64,000 bases of DNA from Rhizobium lentis (GCF_017352135.1 NZ_CP071454.1:868001-932000); one strand, 5' to 3'; shown: positions 18,816 through 27,434, numbered from the stretch's first letter. A program made the numbers and translations. The notes: generated by a model not told the origin, from the letters alone.

Positions 18816-19613
18816 ATGCTGAGGACATTTGAAAGGGCGGCCCTGGAAGCCGGTAAGGCCATCATTACGGTCTTACGCGAAGGCTTCCCCGTCGCCATGA
18901 AGGCGGATGCAAGTCCGGTCACGGTCGCCGACGAGGAGGCCGAACGCATCATCCTCGCCCACCTCGCCAGGGATTATCCCGACATACCCGTCGTGGCGGA
19001 AGAATCGGTCGCCGCCGGAAAAGTGCCCGACATCAGCGGCCGGGGCTTCTTTCTCGTCGATCCCCTCGACGGCACCCGTGAATTCGTCGAGGGACGGCAG
19101 GAATTCACCGTTAACATCGCTTATATCGAAAACGGTGCCCCCGTGGCCGGCATCGTTTATGCCCCGGCGCTCGGACTCGCCTTCTCCGGAGAAGGCGGAC
19201 ACGCTGAAAGACTGGTCGTCACCGAAGATTTCACGGTCGGCCTGCGCACAGCCATCACCGTGCGCGAACAGCCGGACGACAGGCTTGCGCTCGCAAGCCT
19301 TCGCCACAACAGCCCGGAGACCGGCAACTTCCTTGCTCACCACGCGATCTCCAAATGCACCAATATCGGCTCCTCGCTGAAATTCTGCCTGCTGGCGGAA
19401 GGCAAGGCCGACGTCTATCCCCGTTTCACGCGCACGATGGAATGGGACACAGCCGCCGGCGACGCGGTGCTGCGCGCCGCCGGTGGCTCGACGGTGACGC
19501 TCGACGGAGCGCCGCTGACCTATGGCAAGACAGGAACGGCGGCGGATTTCGATTTCGCCAATCCGAACTTCATCTCCTGGGGCGGCAGGAAACGCGTCCT
19601 CGAACCGGCTTGA
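18816..19613 (+). CDS. Inositol-monophosphatase family, CysQ-like 3'(2'),5'-bisphosphate nucleotidase
   Basis: 265 residues. Metal-binding motifs of the family are visible: E63 in AEES, DPLDGT at residues 82-87 and WDTAAGDAVL near the C-terminus. CysQ enzymes hydrolyse 3'-phosphoadenosine 5'-phosphate in sulfate assimilation; an inositol or related phosphate is an alternative substrate. The ATG at 18816, with AAAGGA upstream, is preferred over in-frame starts back to 18681, because family proteins begin close to this point. It stands alone, 612 bp before the sugar transferase gene. Confidence 0.85.
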   Translation: MLRTFERAALEAGKAIITVLREGFPVAMKADASPVTVADEEAERIILAHLARDYPDIPVVAEESVAAGKVPDISGRGFFLVDPLDGTREFVEGRQEFTVNIAYIENGAPVAGIVYAPALGLAFSGEGGHAERLVVTEDFTVGLRTAITVREQPDDRLALASLRHNSPETGNFLAHHAISKCTNIGSSLKFCLLAEGKADVYPRFTRTMEWDTAAGDAVLRAAGGSTVTLDGAPLTYGKTGTAADFDFANPNFISWGGRKRVLEPA

Positions 19614-20225
19614 TCACCCGCAGGATTTTCGAAGAGACCGCAATAAGCGGTCCCCCACACTATTGGAAGGTTCTACGGCCGCCGCCCTTCTCTTGATTGG
19701 CCGGTATCGTCCTGCCCGCGATCGAGCGGCACGCCATGCAGGCAGGAGTCCGAACGTGATTCGCAACGCCGAACCGGCTCAGGTGATTCTGCCTGGCCCC
19801 GGCCATACTTCACTCGGCTTGGACACCGCCGATTCGGCCTTGATTTTGTCATATTCCGACACAGTTTGAGGACGGTCGAGGATACTCGCCAAAAAAATTT
19901 CGCGTCGGAATTCGTTAAAATTACTGGCTGCCGACGGTCGGTCGCGTGTCCAAACAACACACCGACCGCCCCCCGGAAGCTCTCGCCAAAGGCCTAAAAA
20001 CCTTGACGAAATTCCAATTATTAACGAAATATCATGAGCTTGCCTCAACTTATCGCAATTGCGAAAGATTTATTGCAATGCGATATTTCTCTGGACAGCA
20101 TTACACAATTGTCGCATTTTTCCGTTTTAGTAGGGTTACCAACACCTGAGTGCAGCCCTGGTGACAGGGTCAACCATTGATCGCCTATTGCCGCCGCGCC
20201 CCTCGAAGACAACAGAGTACGATCC
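19614..20225 (+). promoter_or_regulatory. Long AT-rich upstream region of the sugar transferase gene
   Basis: 612 bp without a convincing gene. The stretch 19990-20140 is notably AT-rich for this genome. It contains a perfect 12-base palindrome TCGCAATTGCGA (20053-20064) and related pieces (TTGCAATGCGATA, CAATTGTCGCA). A candidate promoter is TTGCGA (20059) and GATATT (20082) with 17-bp spacing. AT-rich upstream regions are typical targets of the Ros/MucR/RosR repressors of exopolysaccharide genes; binding here is inferred. Confidence 0.45.
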
Positions 20226-20951
20226 TTGAGCATCACGGAACTAAACAACACCATCTCGACAGAGTCTTTTCGGCCAAGCCGCCGCCAGCAGCCGGCCCTG
20301 AAGATCCAGACACCTGTTATCCATAGCGATGCGCCTCAGGCGCCGTGGATGGATCTCGTCCTGAAGCGGGCGTTCGACATTGTTTCGTCGTTGAGCGCCC
20401 TCCTCGTCCTCGCCCCCTTCCTGCTTTTCGTCGCCCTGCTGATCAAGCTCGACAGCCCAGGGCCGGTACTCTTCAAGCAGACGCGCTGGGGTAAGAACTG
20501 CAAAACCATCAAGGTTTACAAGTTCCGCTCCATGCGCACCGACCTCTGCGACGTCTCCGGCGTGGCGCAGACGGTGAGAAACGACCCGCGCGTCACCCGC
20601 GTCGGCGCCATTCTGCGTCGCACGAATGTCGACGAGTTGCCGCAGTTGCTGAATGTGCTGATGGGCGACATGTCGGTCGTCGGCCCGCGTTGCCACGCGA
20701 TCGGCATGCGCGCTGGCGGCATGCTCTACGAAGAGCTTGTGCCGGAATATCACCAGCGCCACGCGATGCGTCCGGGCATGACGGGCCTTGCCCAGATGCG
20801 TGGCCTGCGCGGCCCGACCGATCGTCCGGCCAAGGCGCGAGCCCGTATCGCCAGCGATCTTTATTATGTCGCCAATTTTTCGATCTGGATGGACGTCCGA
20901 ATCATTGCCGGAACCGTCGTGTCGGAACTCACCGGCGGAAAAGGCTTCTGA
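20226..20951 (+). CDS. Exopolysaccharide-initiating sugar transferase (ExoY/PssA type)
   Basis: A 241-residue bacterial sugar transferase, which loads the first sugar-1-phosphate onto undecaprenyl phosphate at the inner membrane. One helix lies at about residues 52-75, then the family motifs [30 protein letters not shown] and [11 protein letters not shown]. The first about 40 residues are polar and variable. The start is TTG at 20226; no ATG fits before the helix apart from an internal one at MDLVLKR. Given the Rhizobium context it may be PssA, the glucosyl transferase starting acidic exopolysaccharide, but I cannot separate it from other ExoY-type enzymes without a search. Confidence 0.88.
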   Translation: MSITELNNTISTESFRPSRRQQPALKIQTPVIHSDAPQAPWMDLVLKRAFDIVSSLSALLVLAPFLLFVALLIKLDSPGPVLFKQTRWGKNCKTIKVYKFRSMRTDLCDVSGVAQTVRNDPRVTRVGAILRRTNVDELPQLLNVLMGDMSVVGPRCHAIGMRAGGMLYEELVPEYHQRHAMRPGMTGLAQMRGLRGPTDRPAKARARIASDLYYVANFSIWMDVRIIAGTVVSELTGGKGF

Positions 20952-22261
20952 TAACTTGTCGGCCGGAAGGCTGCAGCCATTCCGGGATAAGGACATAGAA
21001 AACCAAAAATCTGGAAGCGCGTCGTATGACTCATGTTTGAGGCGGCGCGCTTTCGGTTTTTCGTAAAGCCCGCCAGCCCGAAAGCACGTCACGCAAAACA
21101 ATGGCCCATGCCACGCGAATCTGTAAAGATCGCGACGGGTTTAGAGCAGCCGGTACCGAAGTGTGCCCTGGCGACCGCCTGCATGCGATTGACCGAGCTG
21201 CTTGCGCGCATCGCACTCTTCAAATAACCCGCCTCGGTATGCGACGACAGGTCGAGAATGATCGCGAGCTCGTCGCTGCTCCTGACGACAGCCGACCAGC
21301 GCCGGCATTCGATTTCGCGCCGCGTGAACGTCTCCGATGGCCCTTCCTCGAGGCCGCAGCTGCACGGGGAAGCGCCACACAGGCGTACAGCAGCGCCTCC
21401 GCCTGAGATCCCCGTCAAGCAGGGGAGAGCCGCCTGAGAAGGCAAGGATGTCTTGTTTCAGGTCACACATCGTGCAGCGTGAAGGCGAAGCTATTCCCCG
21501 CCCGCGCATCTGAGGGAGGGCGTTGCGACGCCGATTTTCCTGCTGGCGGCGCCTCCGCAAAGGCTCCCCGCTCGTAGAAAACACCCATGACCATTCGCTT
21601 CGTCGCGGTCACCAGCCGGCTGCAATAGAAGGAACGGCCGCCTCGTATAAGCCGCTGAGGTTTTACGGCCAGTTGCTAATCAACCTGTTTTCGATGAAGA
21701 TCATGCGGGAAAGCCGAGAGCGGATAAAAACCGACGGCCGCAAGCTGCGCCGTCTCCCCGAGCCGCCGCGATGTCGGTGAAGGACAGGTCGGCGCCATCG
21801 GCCCGCTAAGGCGAAAACCCAGCATCCTCAGGCCAATCGTCGATTGCGCACCCATGCTTTTTCATCTTCGTATCCTGGTCCGCAAGCTTCAGCTCGGCCT
21901 TGCTGCCGGCGATGAAAAGCTCGCGCCAGAGGGTCGTCAGAAACGGCCTTTGCCCGCATCCCGAGAACGGGAAGCGTCGAAGGCACGCGCTGGACTGATA
22001 CAACGGGAAGAACGGAGGCGAAGCCTCTGCGTATATTCTTTGCTGCGCGGCTTATAAAATTTTCTCGGGGACAGGGAAGATTTCATTCCGCCTGGCCCCA
22101 TGCAGCCGTCCGACAGATTGACGTAGCGGCATGCAATCGCCCCAAATGATCGCCGGCCGACCATCTAAATTTGTTATCAAAGTCTTACGATGCGTTTAGG
22201 CAATTTTTAAATGTGGCAAGCTAGAGTGGCGTCCGTGGTCTTGCGTTGTGTAGAGAGTCCC
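20952..22261. other. Gene-poor stretch with a decayed regulator
   Basis: 1310 bp between the sugar transferase and sciP. The only recognisable content is the LuxR-type remnant at about 21155-21790. The rest (20952-21150 and 21800-22260) shows short frames only, with no motif I recognise. The last about 110 bp are AT-rich and presumably carry the sciP promoter. Confidence 0.5.
21155..21790 (-). pseudogene. Decayed LuxR-family (autoinducer-binding type) regulator
   Basis: The best-preserved part, 21155-21334, translates to a LuxR helix-turn-helix: TRREIECRRW, then AIILDLSSHTEAGYLKSAMR and VNRMQAVARA, as in quorum-sensing LuxR proteins. Upstream, in other frames and broken by stops, are fragments resembling the linker (AEALLYACVALPRA) and ligand-binding domain (LVTATKRMVMGVFYERG, FLSALGF). 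At least two frameshifts and two stops separate these, so no working protein is possible. Residual similarity is weak in the N-terminal part, so the upstream limit is approximate. It appears to be a lost solo or cognate quorum-sensing regulator. Confidence 0.55.
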
Positions 22262-22537
22262 ATGACCGAAATGATACGTCCCAGAGTGAAATATGTCATC
22301 GGCCCCGATGGCAGCCCCCTGACCATCGCGGATCTTCCGCCGCCCAATACGCGGCGCTGGGTGATCCGCCGCAAGGCAGAGGTTGTCGCGGCGGTTCGCG
22401 GTGGCCTGTTGAGCCTGGAAGAGGCCTGCGAGCGTTATACGCTCACGGTCGAAGAGTTCCTTTCTTGGCAGTCGTCGATCAACAGCCACGGCCTTGCCGG
22501 CCTGCGCACCACGCGTATCCAGCAATATCGCCACTGA
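22262..22537 (+). CDS. sciP: CtrA inhibitor SciP (DUF1153)
   Basis: 91 residues, the full DUF1153 length. It starts MTEMIRPRVKYVIGPDG and contains the core PPNTRRWVIRRKAEVVAAV followed by SLEEACERYTLTVEEFLSW, a helix-turn-helix-like fold. In Caulobacter SciP binds DNA and CtrA and damps CtrA-dependent transcription after division. The ATG at 22262 is chosen over one at 22211 because homologues start here. ctrA lies 1.8 kb downstream on the same strand, so the inhibitor and its target are close neighbours. Confidence 0.93.
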   Translation: MTEMIRPRVKYVIGPDGSPLTIADLPPPNTRRWVIRRKAEVVAAVRGGLLSLEEACERYTLTVEEFLSWQSSINSHGLAGLRTTRIQQYRH

Positions 22538-22556
22538 TCGCACGCATCATCGACAT

Positions 22557-23024
22557 TTATTTCGGGCCGGGCGCATTTCCCATCAGGGAATGAAGAAGGC
22601 CCGAAATTATTGACGAGGCGGCGTAGCACCAGAGGCCAGGCTGCGTGAAGGCATCCGCCAACCCCGTTGTCTTCGCCGCAGCAATGACGATCGCGACGAG
22701 CAGCACGTCCATCATTGACCACTTGGACAGATGCGGCACGACGCGACGATAGAACAGGCTCCCGGCCCCGCCGCCGGCAGCCGTCGCTTCCGCCGCGATC
22801 CCGACCATCTTGAGAAGCGGAAGCACGATCGAGACCAGCGCAACGATCGCCGCCAGCGGCCCATCTCCGCCTTGCCAGAGCGAGACGACGATTTCGATGA
22901 GCGACGGAGTCTGATCGAAGAAATAAAGCGTCTCGAAACGAACCAGCGGTAAGATGAGCCCGAGCGCCAGGAGGAACGGAGCCGCGACGAGAAGAGCGGG
23001 GCGGACGATCGAAAGCGCTCTCAT
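22557..23024 (-). CDS. PqiA-domain membrane protein
   Basis: 155 residues with about four helices (near 8-28, 57-75, 103-122, 128-148) and the PqiA hallmark LSKWSMMDVLLVAI. It is a single-domain version of paraquat-inducible protein A, an inner-membrane protein linked elsewhere to lipid transport with MCE proteins (PqiB); no MCE gene lies nearby. It is convergent with sciP (19 bp between stops). Confidence 0.85.
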   Translation of the reverse strand: MRALSIVRPALLVAAPFLLALGLILPLVRFETLYFFDQTPSLIEIVVSLWQGGDGPLAAIVALVSIVLPLLKMVGIAAEATAAGGGAGSLFYRRVVPHLSKWSMMDVLLVAIVIAAAKTTGLADAFTQPGLWCYAASSIISGLLHSLMGNAPGPK

Positions 23025-23158
23025 TGCCCAGAGGCTCGTGTCGATGCGATATTTTCCATGAACACTGCGTCTCCCTCAGGAATGATTTCACCGGCTTGGC
23101 ACGGCGGCGCCGCCGTGTCACCGTCGGCGGCGATAATATCTGTGTACGAGGTAAGGCG

Positions 23159-23437
23159 ATGGACATTCGAAATGAAGAAGGCGGCTCCGGCGGCCGTTAT
23201 GCCGCCGAGGTCGAGGGGCACGAGGCGGAGATGACCTATTCGCGCGCGTCGCCGAAGCTCGTCATCATCGATCATACGGCGGTTCCCGACGCCTTGCGCG
23301 GCAAGGGCGTCGGCCAGGCATTGGCGCTGCATGCGGTGGAAGCGGCTCGCGCGGGTGGCTGGAAGATCATCCCGCTCTGCCCCTTCTTCAAGGCGCAAGC
23401 GCAACGCCACCCGGAATGGCAGGATGTCGTGAACTGA
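23159..23437 (+). CDS. Short GNAT-fold N-acetyltransferase
   Basis: 92 residues, the small stand-alone GNAT family (Acetyltransf_CG type). The acetyl-CoA loop is visible as ALRGKGVGQALALHAVEAARAGGWKIIPLCPF. The ATG at 23159, with GAGG/AAGG upstream, is preferred to an earlier in-frame ATG at 23024 that would lie on the start of the PqiA gene. Substrate unknown. Confidence 0.85.
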   Translation: MDIRNEEGGSGGRYAAEVEGHEAEMTYSRASPKLVIIDHTAVPDALRGKGVGQALALHAVEAARAGGWKIIPLCPFFKAQAQRHPEWQDVVN

Positions 23438-23588
23438 TGCCGTGGCCCAAATCCGGTGAGGTTTGCGCGACGACATGCAGACGTGAAAGGCAAACACCAA
23501 AAGCCATGTATGACGGACAGCGCGCGCCCATCATACATGGCTTCTCTCTGGCGATCCTCAGGCGCCGAAGCCGGCGCCCGTTTGTCTC

Positions 23589-23939
23589 TTAGGCCCTAGC
23601 GCGGGCGCCGCCGTCACGCTCTTCCAGCGCCGTCGCCCTTGCATATTCCGCCTGCATCTCCTCGAGCGCCAGTTCCAGCGCCTCTTCCTGCATCTTCAGT
23701 TCCTTGATCGAAACCTGCAGGTTGTCGGCCCGCTGCCGCGCGGCCTTGGCGAAGGTCGGATAAGCAAAGTGATTCGGGTCGGATATACCGGACTTCTTTT
23801 CCTCGACGACGATCTGGCTCTCCAGATCCTTCGTCATCCGTTCGAATTCGGACATCATCATCTGCAACTGCTGCAATTGACGGCGTTTTTCGTTCACCTG
23901 AAACTCCTTCAGGCGAACGAGACTTTCTCGCGACTTCAT
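23589..23939 (-). CDS. fliJ: FliJ-like flagellar coiled-coil protein
   Basis: 116 residues, almost all helical coiled coil (KSRESLVRLKEFQVNEKRRQ, later QMMMSEFERMTKDLESQI and EEALELALEEMQAEYARA). Length and pattern fit alphaproteobacterial FliJ, a chaperone/escort of the flagellar export ATPase FliI. Proteins of this kind are commonly encoded next to ctrA in the Rhizobiales. Start at 23939 has GGGAG eight bases upstream; an ATG two codons earlier has too short a spacing. Divergent from ctrA. Confidence 0.78.
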   Translation of the reverse strand: MKSRESLVRLKEFQVNEKRRQLQQLQMMMSEFERMTKDLESQIVVEEKKSGISDPNHFAYPTFAKAARQRADNLQVSIKELKMQEEALELALEEMQAEYARATALEERDGGARARA

Positions 23940-24071
23940 ACGCATTACTCCCGTGATGCGAGACCCCGGCTCAACTTGAAACCACCCTGCGCGCCGCTTT
24001 GACACGGTTTGCTAAAAAATTTCCTGCGATATTAACAAAAACCTACCGCTGGTAACCTTTCGTTTACGGGC

Positions 24072-24079
24072 ATCGTTAA
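24072..24079 (-). promoter_or_regulatory. CtrA-type half site near fliJ
   Basis: On the minus strand TTAACGAT, one base off the CtrA half-site TTAACCAT, 133 bp upstream of fliJ. Weak on its own. Confidence 0.3.
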
Positions 24080-24144
24080 TGATAGGCCCGATGATTTAAG
24101 GCTCGGTAAATGCCGCGGCATGAAGTTCGAACCTTTTCATTGGC

Positions 24145-24209
24145 GAGTCGGATGAATCACTTAGCGCTGTTTCCTGATGTTAAAGTTTAGGAACGCCTTT
24201 TTGAGATTC
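24145..24209. promoter_or_regulatory. Cluster of three GANTC (CcrM methylation) sites upstream of ctrA
   Basis: GAGTC at 24145, GAATC at 24154 and GATTC at 24205 lie within 65 bp, 170-230 bp before ctrA. By chance one site per about 256 bp is expected. CcrM adenine methylation of GANTC times ctrA transcription in Caulobacter, so the cluster fits methylation-controlled expression. Confidence 0.6.
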
Positions 24210-24282
24210 CTATTGGAAAACAGAGAAATGGAAAAATTATTTAATAAATTCGATACTCCTTGCCAGAGTGAATTAGAATTTG

Positions 24283-24290
24283 TTAACCAT
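24283..24290 (+). promoter_or_regulatory. CtrA half-site TTAACCAT upstream of ctrA
   Basis: Exact match to the eight-base CtrA half-site, 87 bp before the ctrA start, with an ATTA seven bases upstream of TTAAC as a partial second half. It suggests autoregulation of ctrA. Confidence 0.55.
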
Positions 24291-24376
24291 TTCGTGGCAG
24301 CTTCCAAATCACGTAGCTTGTTCGGGTAGCGTGTAGGGGGCCAGACCACCTTTCGGCGGCGGTAAAGGGGATAATT

Positions 24377-25078
24377 ATGCGGGTACTTCTCATCGAGGAT
24401 GACAGCGCTACGGCGCAGAGCATCGAGTTGATGCTAAAATCAGAAAGTTTTAATGTTTACACCACCGATCTCGGTGAAGAAGGCGTCGATCTGGGCAAGC
24501 TGTATGATTATGATATCATCCTTCTCGATCTGAACCTGCCCGACATGTCGGGATATGAAGTGCTCCGCACCCTCCGGCTGTCCAAGGTCAAGACGCCGAT
24601 CCTCATTCTGTCGGGCATGGCCGGCATCGAAGACAAGGTTCGCGGCCTCGGCTTCGGCGCCGACGATTACATGACCAAGCCGTTCCACAAGGACGAGCTC
24701 GTCGCCCGCATCCACGCTATCGTCCGCCGCTCCAAGGGCCACGCCCAGTCGGTCATCATGACTGGCGAGCTCATCGTCAACCTCGACGCCAAGACCGTCG
24801 AAGTCGGCGGCCAGCGCGTCCACCTGACGGGTAAGGAATATCAGATGCTGGAGCTGCTTTCGCTCCGCAAGGGCACCACCCTCACCAAGGAAATGTTTCT
24901 GAACCACCTTTACGGCGGCATGGACGAGCCCGAACTGAAGATCATCGACGTCTTCATCTGCAAGCTTCGCAAAAAACTCGCCAACGCGGCCGGCGGCGCC
25001 AACTATATCGAGACCGTCTGGGGCCGTGGCTACGTTCTGCGCGAGCCTGATGGCACCGAATATGCGGAAACCGCTTGA
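24377..25078 (+). CDS. ctrA: Cell-cycle master regulator CtrA
   Basis: OmpR-type response regulator of 233 residues. The receiver has the acidic cluster EDD (7-9), phosphorylation site D51 in [14 protein letters not shown] and [18 protein letters not shown]. The winged-helix DNA-binding domain includes [38 protein letters not shown] and the terminal WGRGYVLRE. In alphaproteobacteria CtrA, phosphorylated through CckA-ChpT, controls division, motility and DNA replication. Start at ATG 24377 with AAGGGG upstream. chpT lies 0.7 kb downstream on the other strand and the inhibitor sciP 1.8 kb upstream. The C-terminus ends ETA rather than the AA of Caulobacter CtrA. Confidence 0.98.
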   Translation: MRVLLIEDDSATAQSIELMLKSESFNVYTTDLGEEGVDLGKLYDYDIILLDLNLPDMSGYEVLRTLRLSKVKTPILILSGMAGIEDKVRGLGFGADDYMTKPFHKDELVARIHAIVRRSKGHAQSVIMTGELIVNLDAKTVEVGGQRVHLTGKEYQMLELLSLRKGTTLTKEMFLNHLYGGMDEPELKIIDVFICKLRKKLANAAGGANYIETVWGRGYVLREPDGTEYAETA

Positions 25079-25105
25079 TCTTCCGGTCCCCCTTATCGGA
25101 TGACG

Positions 25106-25133
25106 AAATCCCGCCCTTCCGGCGGGATTTTTC
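25106..25133 (+). terminator. Rho-independent terminator of ctrA
   Basis: ATCCCGCC and GGCGGGAT form a stem around CTTCC, followed by TTTTTC, about 30 bp after the ctrA stop. Confidence 0.85.
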
Positions 25134-25298
25134 GTTTGTACCGCGCAGACGTTGCTGTCCGGATAAACGCTCGAGATCCAGCGTGAATGGCTGGTTTCCA
25201 TCTCTCGATCACGTTGGAAGATGTCGCGCAGCCGGAGCCGTCCACGCTTTCGGCATTGTGCTCAAGGGCGGCCGATGCGGCCGGGAAGAAACCTGCAG

Positions 25299-25661
25299 TC
25301 AGGCTGCGATCGCGCGGTTTCCGAAAACGGCGGTCAGGATCTTGCGATCGAAGGGCTTCAGCAGGAAGTCTGTCGCGCCGGCCCGTTTGCCTGCCATCAA
25401 TTTCTTGAGATCGGCTTCGATGACGCAGTAATAGATCTTGACGTCCTTGCCGCCCTCCATGGCGCGGATGGCGGCAATGAGGTCAAGGGCGCCTTCCATG
25501 CCGGAATCGACGATCAGATATTCCGGCAGCTCCGCCTGGCAGCGCTGAAGCGCCTCACCGGCGTTGGAAGCTTCGCTGACGAGAAAGTCGAGTTCGGAGA
25601 GAATGCGCTTGCCGACCTTGCGGACGATGTCCGAGTTATCGGTGATCATGAACCTTTGCAT
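25299..25661 (-). CDS. Atypical single-domain receiver between ctrA and chpT
   Basis: 120 residues, only a CheY-like receiver. D52 (YLIVDSGMEG) and K102 (FLLKPFDRK) fit the phosphorylation site and conserved lysine, but the acidic pair is reduced to T7-D8 (ITDNS) and the conserved Thr/Ser is apparently V80 (YCVIEAD). Phosphorylation may be slow or non-switching. It lies 120 bp behind chpT on the same strand and is probably cotranscribed, so a role as a ChpT partner, sink or adaptor is plausible but inferred. Not CpdR or DivK by sequence. Confidence 0.85.
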   Translation of the reverse strand: MQRFMITDNSDIVRKVGKRILSELDFLVSEASNAGEALQRCQAELPEYLIVDSGMEGALDLIAAIRAMEGGKDVKIYYCVIEADLKKLMAGKRAGATDFLLKPFDRKILTAVFGNRAIAA

Positions 25662-25781
25662 GACTACTCCTTTGCCCTCGCATTCGTCGTAACAGGATGC
25701 CTCCTACAACCCTAGAGTATAGTTCCATCAGGCTAAGGAATCGTTACCGCAAACGCGCAGCCGCTTGTCCGGGCGCCGAAA

Positions 25782-26429
25782 TCACGCCGCAGCGACCGCG
25801 GCGGTGAACACCAGTTCGTCGGCGCTTGCGCTGTGATCAAGCGTCATTCCGCACTCCTCAGCCAGCAGCACCGTGTAATAGGGCTGGATCGAATGGGCAT
25901 CGATCGCCTCCTCAATCGTACCGGTCGATATCTCCACAAATTTGGGCGGCAGGCGCATCAGCTTGCCCTTGGCCGTGAGCCTGAACCTGGCATCGAACTC
26001 GGGATCTTCGAGCGTTACTTCGAGCACGCCGCCGCGCGGAATCGCCGAATAGGCAACAAGGAAGAGGTTGAGGAGCAGCTTGACGCGGTTCTTGGCAACG
26101 ATGGCGCGCGGTCCGTTCCAGATCACCTCGGTCTTCTTCTCGGCGAGGGCAAAATCCTTGGCGGCCCGCTCCGCCTCGCCAGTGTCGATCGACGCGCCGA
26201 CCGAACCCGAGGCGCCGAAGGCAAGGCGCGCGAATTTCAGGCGCACGGAAGCGTTGAGCGCGCTGGTGCGGATCAAATCCATCGCATCGGCATCGGCACC
26301 GCCTTCATCCAGAAGTTCCAGGCCGTTATTGATCGCGCCGACGGGCGAGATGACATCGTGGCAAACGCGGCTGCAGAGAAGCGCGGCCAGATCCGGGCCG
26401 GACAGGGTGAGGTTCGGGTTCTTGGACAT
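25782..26429 (-). CDS. chpT: Histidine phosphotransferase ChpT
   Basis: About 215 residues. The dimerisation helix carries H24 in CSRVCHDVISPVGAINNGLELL, the ChpT phosphoacceptor signature, followed by a degenerate ATPase-like domain (KNRVKLLLNLFLVAYSAIPRGG). ChpT passes phosphate from CckA to CtrA and CpdR. Two adjacent ATGs (26432, 26429) follow AGGAG; the second has better spacing. A longer frame to 26483 lacks a ribosome site. It is divergent from eipA. Confidence 0.93.
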   Translation of the reverse strand: MSKNPNLTLSGPDLAALLCSRVCHDVISPVGAINNGLELLDEGGADADAMDLIRTSALNASVRLKFARLAFGASGSVGASIDTGEAERAAKDFALAEKKTEVIWNGPRAIVAKNRVKLLLNLFLVAYSAIPRGGVLEVTLEDPEFDARFRLTAKGKLMRLPPKFVEISTGTIEEAIDAHSIQPYYTVLLAEECGMTLDHSASADELVFTAAVAAA

Positions 26430-26535
26430 CATCGTCTCCTGAAGGGCAGCAATCTCATCGCGCCGGCAAATATGCTTCATCAAAATTGCGCGAAGTTTGC
26501 GATCGTACTCGGTGCCATAATGACACCATATTTGG

Positions 26536-26550
26536 TAAACCGATTGTTAA
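26536..26550 (+). promoter_or_regulatory. Degenerate CtrA-like box upstream of eipA
   Basis: TAAA-N7-TTAA, close to the CtrA consensus TTAA-N7-TTAA, lies 74 bp before the eipA start. In Brucella eipA is directly activated by CtrA, which makes the weak match more credible. Confidence 0.35.
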
Positions 26551-26623
26551 GATCATCGGCGCAAAATGCAGCAATCGACGCGAGCGGGTGCCCGCTCCAG
26601 CCAAACGACGAACGGATGACACC

Positions 26624-27211
26624 ATGCGCCCTCGATTTCCGCACCGATTCATTGGCTTCTGCAGGTTGCTTTCGGCCTTCGTACTGACCTGGCTGATGAT
26701 TGCCGGGCCGGCCGCCGCCCAGAACAACGGTCAGTATACGATGCAGGAAATCATCGATACGGGCCACTCCTTCTTCGGCTCCGCCAGCGGCGGCCTCGCC
26801 AAGGTGGTGGAAAGCGCCTTCCAGAAATATGGCCTGCCGAACGGTTATATTCTCGGACAGGAAGGCGGCGGCGCCTTCATCGCCGGTCTCACCTATGGCG
26901 AAGGCCAGCTGAACACCAAGAATGCCGGCGAGCATTCGCTCTACTGGCAGGGTCCGTCTCTCGGTATCGATTACGGCGGCCAAGGCTCGCGGGTCATGAT
27001 GCTCGTCTATGATCTGCCCTCCATCGACGGCATCTATGCCCGCTTCGGCGGCGTCAGCGGTTCGGCCTATGTGATCGCCGGCTTCGGCATGACGGTGCTG
27101 AAGAACAACAACGTGCTGATTGTGCCGATCCGCACCGGCGTCGGCGCCCGCCTCGGCGTCAATGTCGGCTATCTCAAGATCACCCAGGCGCCGACCTGGA
27201 ACCCCTTCTGA
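26624..27211 (+). CDS. eipA: Periplasmic envelope-integrity protein EipA (DUF1134)
   Basis: 195 residues. A signal peptide covers about residues 1-33 (hydrophobic LLSAFVLTWLMIAGPAAA, cut before QNNGQ). The remainder is the DUF1134 domain with MQEIIDTGHSFFGSASGGLA, GGGAFIAGLTYGEG and SGSAYVIAGFGMTVL, forming a small beta-barrel in the Brucella homologue. In Brucella abortus EipA supports envelope stress resistance and is a direct CtrA target. ATG at 26624 is chosen because the signal peptide begins there; earlier in-frame starts back to 26486 run into the chpT promoter. Confidence 0.9.
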   Translation: MRPRFPHRFIGFCRLLSAFVLTWLMIAGPAAAQNNGQYTMQEIIDTGHSFFGSASGGLAKVVESAFQKYGLPNGYILGQEGGGAFIAGLTYGEGQLNTKNAGEHSLYWQGPSLGIDYGGQGSRVMMLVYDLPSIDGIYARFGGVSGSAYVIAGFGMTVLKNNNVLIVPIRTGVGARLGVNVGYLKITQAPTWNPF

Positions 27212-27434
27212 CGCCGCTGGGCCCTGGAAATTGCCGCCGTCCGCATCGGCGGCCTTGCCCCTATGCACCATGCATGCTTAATCATCGCGGCTGGCCAAGA
27301 GCATGATGCCGAAACATGTGAACAGTTTTCGGATGACAGCATGCTGCATCTCATTAAGAATAGAGTTCAGATTTTAGACCGGCCGGACTGAAATCGTCCC
27401 ATTCTGGTATCAACGTCGAATCGATGGCCGCGCA

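Larger units (their letters stand above)
23940..24376. promoter_or_regulatory. Divergent fliJ-ctrA control region
   Basis: 437 bp, strongly AT-rich between 24000 and 24300, with no gene. It holds three GANTC sites and two CtrA-type half sites listed separately. The multi-promoter ctrA control known from Caulobacter and shared by rhizobia would have to lie here; exact start sites cannot be read from sequence alone. Confidence 0.7.

Noticed and set aside
21089..21445. 118-residue frame containing a LuxR helix-turn-helix as an intact gene
   Set aside because: The ligand-binding half is found in other frames with stops, so it is treated as part of a pseudogene.
21806..22003. 65-residue minus-strand frame (FLTTLWRELFIAGSK)
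   Set aside because: No ribosome site or family match; may be residual noise or an unrecognised relic, not enough to call.
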